A DNA stretch of 24,827 nucleotides from Byssothecium circinans (taxonomy: Eukaryota > Ascomycota > Dothideomycetes > Pleosporales > Massarinaceae), in NCBI GenBank assembly GCA_010015675.1, contig ML976977.1, positions 627,389 through 652,215 on the forward strand. The letters are read 5' to 3'. Positions 19,498 to 24,827 of the stretch are shown here, one piece after another. Position numbers and translations under genes: made by a program. Position 1 is the stretch's first letter. Every line of letters begins with the position of its first letter. The notes below the pieces were generated by a model. The model did not search any database and was not told the DNA's origin. It saw only the letters and a program-made list of their open reading frames with translations.

Positions 19498-22400
19498 ATA
19501 TTCGCAGGTCTTTGATTTCTTCGACCTTGTAATCTTCATCCTTGAGCTTGATTCGTGTCTTGATTTCAGCGTCTAGTAGTGCTAGTTCAAGGAGTAATTT
19601 ATAAAAGATAAAGTGTATACGCATGCCTTTAGGGAGTTTTAGTTTAAACATTACTAGTCCTTTAGCCTCTAGGATTTGAAAAGGTCCTATTTGGAGGTTA
19701 TCTAGTTTATCGCATAGTCGTTTAGTTTTTAGATTTTTTTGTAATAGGAAAACTTTATTCCCCTCTTTAAAGGTTAGTCTCTTCAGCCTTTTCTTGTTTA
19801 CTAATCTAGCTATCGTAAGGTTCCTTTAAGTAATTCGTTAGCTTAATTCGTTATATAGTTTGCAAAGTAGTCGTGCCTTGTTACTAGCTCTAGCTAAAAG
19901 GCTCTTAACGTCCTTAGGATTTTGATAAGCAATTAGCTTATATCTGTAATTCGCGTAATGCGGCGAGTATCCTATCGTCAAAGATCTCATGCTGTTGTAG
20001 GCTAATTGCGCTATTAGCAGGAGTTTAACCTAGTTGTCTTATAGCTTATTAGCGTACATCCTTAGATACTATTCTAGTGTCTAGTTTGTTCGTTCCATCT
20101 AACTATCTATTTGCGGATAGAAGCTAGTTAAAAGCCTTTTATTAACTCTTAGCTTTGCAAGGAACGTGCTTTAATACTTGGAGGTAAATAGTGTTCTACG
20201 ATTAATAATAAACTATTCTAGCACGCCGTATTAACTAATGAGTGCCTTAGTTACTTTGTAAGCTATCTCTTCGGCTATAACTATTTCTTCTATTAGTATG
20301 AATATTAATGCTTTAGTTAATCAGTTAATGATTACTAATATTAAGTCGCATAGCCGTGCTAATCTAGGTTCTAATGATTTTAGAAGCTTTATAATGAAGT
20401 CTATCGTAACGCTAATCCATAGGCGTGCAGGTAGTTCTAGCAATTAGAGTAATCTATAGGGCTTATGTCTCTTAGGCTTGTTCTTAGAACATGCTAAATA
20501 GTTGCTTATCACGTTCTAAACTACTTTTTATACATTAGGGATCAAGTATTCATTTAAGATCTATTAAACTATTTCGTTAATCTTTAGGTGTCTATATTCT
20601 TTAGACTTGTGTAGCTTTCGTATCAGGGTTAGTGCGTAAGCTTCTTACAGTATAATTCATTATTCTTAATCTTAGGGTAGTCCTACTCTTAGGTGGTTTA
20701 CTAAGTTATATTCTACCCTCTATTCTAGAGTTAGATGATTATAATCTATAAAGTCGTATACCTCTAGTCCTTAATAATTAATCCTAGCTATCTTAGTTAA
20801 TTAGGGTTAATTATAGCTTATACTTTTATCATAGTCCTTCTATAGGACCGCATCATGCGTAATAAGTCTATTTATTTCCTAAAGGTTAGATCTTTGGCTA
20901 AAGGCGTCTACCACTCCATTCAGCGATCCTAGGTGATGATGTACCTTGAAGTCATAATCTATCATTATCTCTATCTACCTAACCTATCATCAGTTAAGCT
21001 TCTTAGTTATTATAAAACTTATCAAGTTCTAGTAATCTAAATACACCTCTACTTAGTGTTTAGCGCCTACTAGCTAGGCTCGCTATTATTCAAAGGCATC
21101 TACTATCGCTAGTAGTTCTTTGTCATAAACGTCGTAGTTAAGTTCTACTTCTAAGAACTTTTAAAAGTAGTAGAACACTAGTCTCTACTTTCTATTATTA
21201 TCTTGCTATAAGAGAATTACTCCTAGGGTGTAATTTAATGCATCCGTCTCTACTCACAGTGGCCATTCTGGGTCGTGCATCTATAGCATAGGGGCTAATA
21301 AGAATAATTCCTTAAGCTTTTTAAAAGCCTTCTATTATTCCTAACCTTAATGGAATCCTTTCTCTTTCTTAATAACTTCTATAAAAGGCGCTGTAGTCTT
21401 TGAATATCCTATAATAAATTTCTAGTAGAAGTTAGCGAATCCTAAGAAGGATTACACGTCTTTTACTATCTTAAGTATTAGCTATTCTTTTATAGTCTCG
21501 ACTTTCTTTAGATCCATAGCAATGCCGTCTCGTAAAATAACAAATCCTAAGTAATCTATCTCTATAACGTGGAATTTGCATTTTTCTAGCTGTAAGAGTA
21601 ACTAATACTCTTTAAGCTTCCTAAGCACCTTCTTAACATGTTTCATATAATCTTTAAGCATTCCTAAGGTATATACTAGTATATTATCTAGGTACGTAGT
21701 CACAAAAACGTCTAGGTATTCGTAAAGTACTCTATTAATAAGCGCCTAAAATATTGCAGGTACGTTTGTTAGTTTAAAGGGCATAACCGTATACTCATAT
21801 AATCTATAACAAGTTTTAAAGGTAGTCAGCCATTTAAAGCCCTTGGCTATTTATATTTAATAGAATCTATCTTACATATTAAATTTCGTAATCTACTTAA
21901 CTCCTTAGAGACAGTCTATAAGTTCCTAAATTAATAAAAAAAAGTAATGATTTTTTTTATTACATAGTTTAGCTATCTATAGTCTATATAGAGTTGCAGC
22001 TTTCTATTTTTCTTTAGGATAAAGAGAATTAGTAAAGCTATCAGGCTTACACTCTCTTGTATATATCCTTGCTTTAAGTTCTTTTTAATGTACTCTTTTA
22101 GCTCTAAGTGCTAGTCTAGAGTAAGTGGATATATTAGTCTTAAGCGCAGCTTCGCGCCTTCCTCTAGGTGAATCTTATGATTCTAATCTTAGTAATCTAG
22201 TAATACGGTTTCTTCTATTTCCTTAAATAAGTCTTGAAACTTCTCGTATTCTAGTGGTATTGTTGGTTAGGGTTCGTCCTTTATAAGCGCAACTCTCTAT
22301 ATCTAGATAACTTTTATATGCAAAGGGTCCTTCTTATAGATCCTCTTAATCTTATAAGGTGATATCTTGCTAATCTATCTAGTCTAACTAGGTAAGCTTT

Positions 22401-22893
22401 AGATTGCTAGGCTTAATCTTCCATAGCGTGTTCTAGCAACCTTGCGCGCTAGTTCTTAGCTAAACATCGTGCCTTTCTACTAATTAATAGCAGGATTATG
22501 CTTCTTAAGCTAATTATATCTAATTAACATGTCTTCTTTACTAAGATCCATGATGTTGAAGGATGTTATGTCCTTAATTCTAAGTACGTAGAATAACACT
22601 TCCTAGGTTTCTAACCTCAAAAATTTGTTGCCGTAGGACATTAGTTCGTCATCAGCTAATACTACTCATATTAAACGTTCCTTGTTTTAATAGGGTATAT
22701 CGTATTTCTTAACTACTCGTAGAGAGATAATCATTTATATAGCTCTACTATTTACTAGTGCCGTGAGCCTGCGTCCGTATACGCGTACCTTTACCTTTAA
22801 TTAATAAACTAGTAGATCTAGGTGTTGTATATTATATAGAGTTATTGTAAGAATACTCTTACTAGCGTAACCTTATCTCTAGTAGCATCCTAG
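19330..22893 (-). pseudogene. Gypsy-2 pol: protease, reverse transcriptase, RNase H, integrase, chromodomain (RIP-inactivated)
   Basis: Starts in the -1 frame right after the slippery heptamer. Protease: ALVNSRA, where the catalytic Asp is Asn (codon 22750-22752), then FNIMDLSKEDMLIRYN and LKKHNPAIN. Reverse transcriptase about 22200-21500: YPLTLD, LQLYIDYR, FKLTNVPAIFQ-type block, YLDN instead of YLDD (Asn codon 21683-21685). A phase change occurs at A8/T8 runs (21931-21960). RNase H about 21400-20890: ETDA, DKELLAIVDAFE, VVDAFSQRSN. Integrase: VTIDFI (Asp 20399-20401) kept, second Asp changed to Asn (INRR, 20201-20203), Glu kept (MERTN, 20093-20095), 35 residues apart. Chromodomain 19534-19385: YKVEEIKD.RIFKR then YLVK.KD with former Trp codons as stops. 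The exact end, near 19330, is uncertain. Confidence 0.88.
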
Positions 22894-22899
22894 TTTTTT
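22893..22899 (-). promoter_or_regulatory. Putative -1 ribosomal frameshift site of Gypsy-2 (A AAA AAC)
   Basis: On the minus strand the gag-frame codons are TTA AAA AAC TAG, giving the heptamer A AAA AAC in the correct X XXY YYZ register. Gag-type sequence is readable up to it. The -1 frame after it leads without further shift into protease. Confidence 0.7.
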
Positions 22900-24599
22900 A
22901 ATCCCTTAGGTTTCTTTAGAAACTAACCTAATCCCTATTTGTTAGATAGGTATATTAGATAGCTATCGTCGTAACACACCATCTAAGATAGGCATCCATG
23001 CTCTATCTCTAGTTTATTCTTACGTAGGAAATCTTTCCTAAGTTTCTCTAAAAGGTATGCTTAACACATGTTATTAAAGCACTGTTTATAGGGTAGGTCA
23101 TTATAACTCTCCTTAATAATAGCTCTAAGTAGGCGTCTTATAGTCTAAGTATACGAGATATTATCTCTAGCAGCCCTATCTTCTAGATGGCCTCATAGCT
23201 AGTGTTGCGTCTCTAGCAACGTTCGCCATATTTGTCGTGTAAGTGTCGTTTTTCGTCTAAAAGCATCTTCCTTTGTTTTGTTAGAAAGAGCTAGGAATTC
23301 ATAGCGTTTACACACATCCGCTAGATACTTAGAAGGAGGTAGTATCTTATAGTTAGCTCTATACCTAGTCTATGCTACTTCTTCCTTTAAGAGGAGATGG
23401 AACATGCATCCTAGTAGTAATATACATTAGTTTTAATTAAGCTCCTTATGTCCCTTATTTAAAGGGTGTCTTATAGGGTATTAGTGTAGACATGCGCTAT
23501 TCTTGCATTCTAATATTTCCTTATCTATTCTACTAGCTGGCTAGTATCCTGCAACGTACTTACTAAGCTAGTGAAGTTGATAGTGCGTATCATAGCACCT
23601 ACTCTATCTTAGGCGCTCGTGCTACCTCTGCTAGTATTCAAAGTAATGTACGTAGTAGTTGTCTTCTATACAGTCCTTCTTTAAGAGAAGGGCGTAAGAG
23701 GCTCGTCTAGGCGTGTATTACACGCTCCTTCTTTCTTGCAGGTAAGGAATGCAATCTTCTCTTATATAATTATACTAATCAACTTTATCGTATTCATTGT
23801 TAATCTTGATTTGTTATACTTTTGTTTATAAACTTTATTCTCTTATTACTACTACTACTACTTTATGGGCGTAACTACTACGCACTAGTGTATCTTAGGT
23901 ATACGTCTTACTTCTATGTATGTTATTTCTATATATCTAGCATAGATTACCTTTAAGTTATTAAAGGACCTTATAGTCATCTATCTAGTTTAAGGGGCAA
24001 GTTCTTTAAGCTAGCACGGACTCTACGTCGCTAACGTTATTGTTAGGTAGTTCCGTAACCTAGTCTAGCTCTAGAGGTAGGCAAGGAGTAGGCTACTAGC
24101 GTGGCTCCTCTAATTCTTCCTCTTTAAGTTCCGTTATCTTGAACTTAATCATTCCTATCTTGACTGCTTTAAGCTTGCTTGCTTAGCCTTAATTCTTTAG
24201 GTAGTCTCTGCGGAAGTGTCCTACTTCACCGCATTAAAGACACGCCTTTTTCTTGAAGTATTCCTAGCGTTGTTCGTAGGTTAGGCCGTCTAGCTGTCTT
24301 CCTTTACCTTTGTTAAATTGCTTCTTTTATTAGACTTTGTCTGTCATTACTACATCGCCGTCCTGGTCGTATCGTGGTGTCTTTAGCTTTCTATATCTTC
24401 TAAAGTTAGAAATAATTATCGTATCCTATAGTTTCTTCTATATCGCTCGCTCGTAGAGCCTATTATTGATTTAGGTGGCTAGGTTAATTATATCTTATAA
24501 GTCTTCTAGCTTGTTGTGATGGATTATACTATCCTTGACAGTTTCCTTTAACCCGTTGTAGAAGGCTGTGCGTGTAAGAAAGCAAGGGAGGTTTGAAAG
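22894..24599 (-). pseudogene. Gypsy-2 gag, N-terminally truncated (RIP-inactivated)
   Basis: Enters mid-domain with FLTRTAFYNGLKETVKDSII, then DIINLAT.INNRLYERAI and RYDQDGDVVMTD, a linker typical of fungal Gypsy gags. The CCHC knuckle is at 24242-24201: C-x2-C-x4-H-x4-Y, where the last Cys is Tyr. A long extension (about 435 codons to the heptamer) follows in one phase, including a C-x4-Y-x2-Y motif near 22976-22950 that aligns with the C-x4-C-x2-Y of Gypsy-1 gag. The N-terminal part and the 5' LTR are missing at 24599, a structural break rather than RIP. Confidence 0.82.
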
Positions 24600-24632
24600 A
24601 TATTTAAATAACAATAAAGGTTATTTAAATAT
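24600..24632. repeat. Perfect 13 bp inverted repeat at the Gypsy-2 truncation point
   Basis: ATATTTAAATAAC (24600-24612), 7 nt spacer, then its exact reverse complement (24620-24632). It sits exactly where gag homology ends. Confidence 0.8.
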
Positions 24633-24827
24633 AAAAATATAAAAGCTATATAAAGATAGCTCTTATATAAAGCTGCTAGCAGTAGAAGAGGCTAGTAGTA
24701 TAGTAGGTAGTAGGTAGAAAGTAATAGCTGAAGTAATTGATTTTAAGTAGGCCTACAGTACTTATTTATATACATTCAGTCCTAAGTATATCCTATACTA
24801 GCCCTGAGTATTTCCTATACTATAGAT
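24633..24827. other. AT-rich sequence right of Gypsy-2, no gene
   Basis: No protein is readable. The end carries two 20 bp near-identical units (24781-24800 and 24803-24822, CCT.AGTAT.TCCTATACTA, 18 of 20 matching). It is probably the flank or another insertion that truncated Gypsy-2. Confidence 0.5.

Larger units (their letters stand above)
18415..24599 (-). mobile_element. Gypsy-2: Ty3/Gypsy chromovirus on the minus strand, 5' truncated, RIP-inactivated
   Basis: Reading right to left: gag (entering mid-domain at 24599), a -1 frameshift site, pol (protease, reverse transcriptase, RNase H, integrase, chromodomain), a spacer carrying an opposite-strand open frame, a polypurine tract and the start of a 3' LTR that is cut by the Copia insertion. 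The 5' LTR and gag N-terminus are missing at the right, where unrelated AT-rich DNA begins. It is clearly different in sequence from Gypsy-1 (different LTR, gag and slippery heptamer). Confidence 0.88.

Noticed and set aside
1..24827. tRNA or rRNA genes
   Set aside because: No cloverleaf-like or conserved rRNA sequence was noticed on either strand; a covariance-model scan would be decisive.

Overview
The window looks like a repeat-rich, AT-biased compartment of a filamentous ascomycete (Pezizomycotina). The evidence is a highly-reducing-type polyketide synthase (PKS) fragment carrying a 50 bp fungal-style intron, four typical fungal transposable elements, and damage that is almost entirely C-to-T/G-to-A. 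That damage is the signature of repeat-induced point mutation (RIP). No intact protein-coding gene is visible. Everything recognisable is a RIP-killed relic whose reading frame can still be followed through many TAG/TAA codons at former Gln/Trp positions. The species cannot be named from the sequence.

Layout, left to right. 247-1240: N-terminal and central ketosynthase (KS) domain of a PKS, + strand. 1358-2744: Tc1/mariner element with TIRs and TA target duplications. 2979-9540: complete Ty3/Gypsy chromovirus (Gypsy-1), 586 bp LTRs and ACTAG target duplications. About 10096-10328: C-terminal KS piece of the same kind of PKS, so the two insertions appear to split one KS domain. 10329-11044: run of N. 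11362-18414: complete Ty1/Copia element, 155 bp LTRs and AAAGG target duplications. It sits inside what looks like the 3' LTR of a second, minus-strand Gypsy chromovirus (Gypsy-2), whose body runs 18415-24599 and is cut off inside gag at the right. 24600-24827: unrelated AT-rich sequence starting with a perfect 13 bp inverted repeat.

How the parts work together. Each retroelement keeps its whole logic despite decay. Copia has one gag-PR-IN-RT-RNaseH frame with no net frame change from 11746 to 16704, and a primer site matching the anticodon arm of initiator tRNA-Met. Both Gypsy elements place pol in the -1 frame relative to gag, with a canonical slippery heptamer exactly at the switch (T TTT TTA in Gypsy-1, A AAA AAC in Gypsy-2), and both end pol with a chromodomain. 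RIP has hit catalytic aspartates (D to N) in transposase, reverse transcriptase, protease and integrase, and the KS active-site Cys and a catalytic His. The least explained feature is a + strand open frame (18814-19497) with a Cys cluster and coiled coil, lying antisense between Gypsy-2 pol and its presumed 3' LTR.
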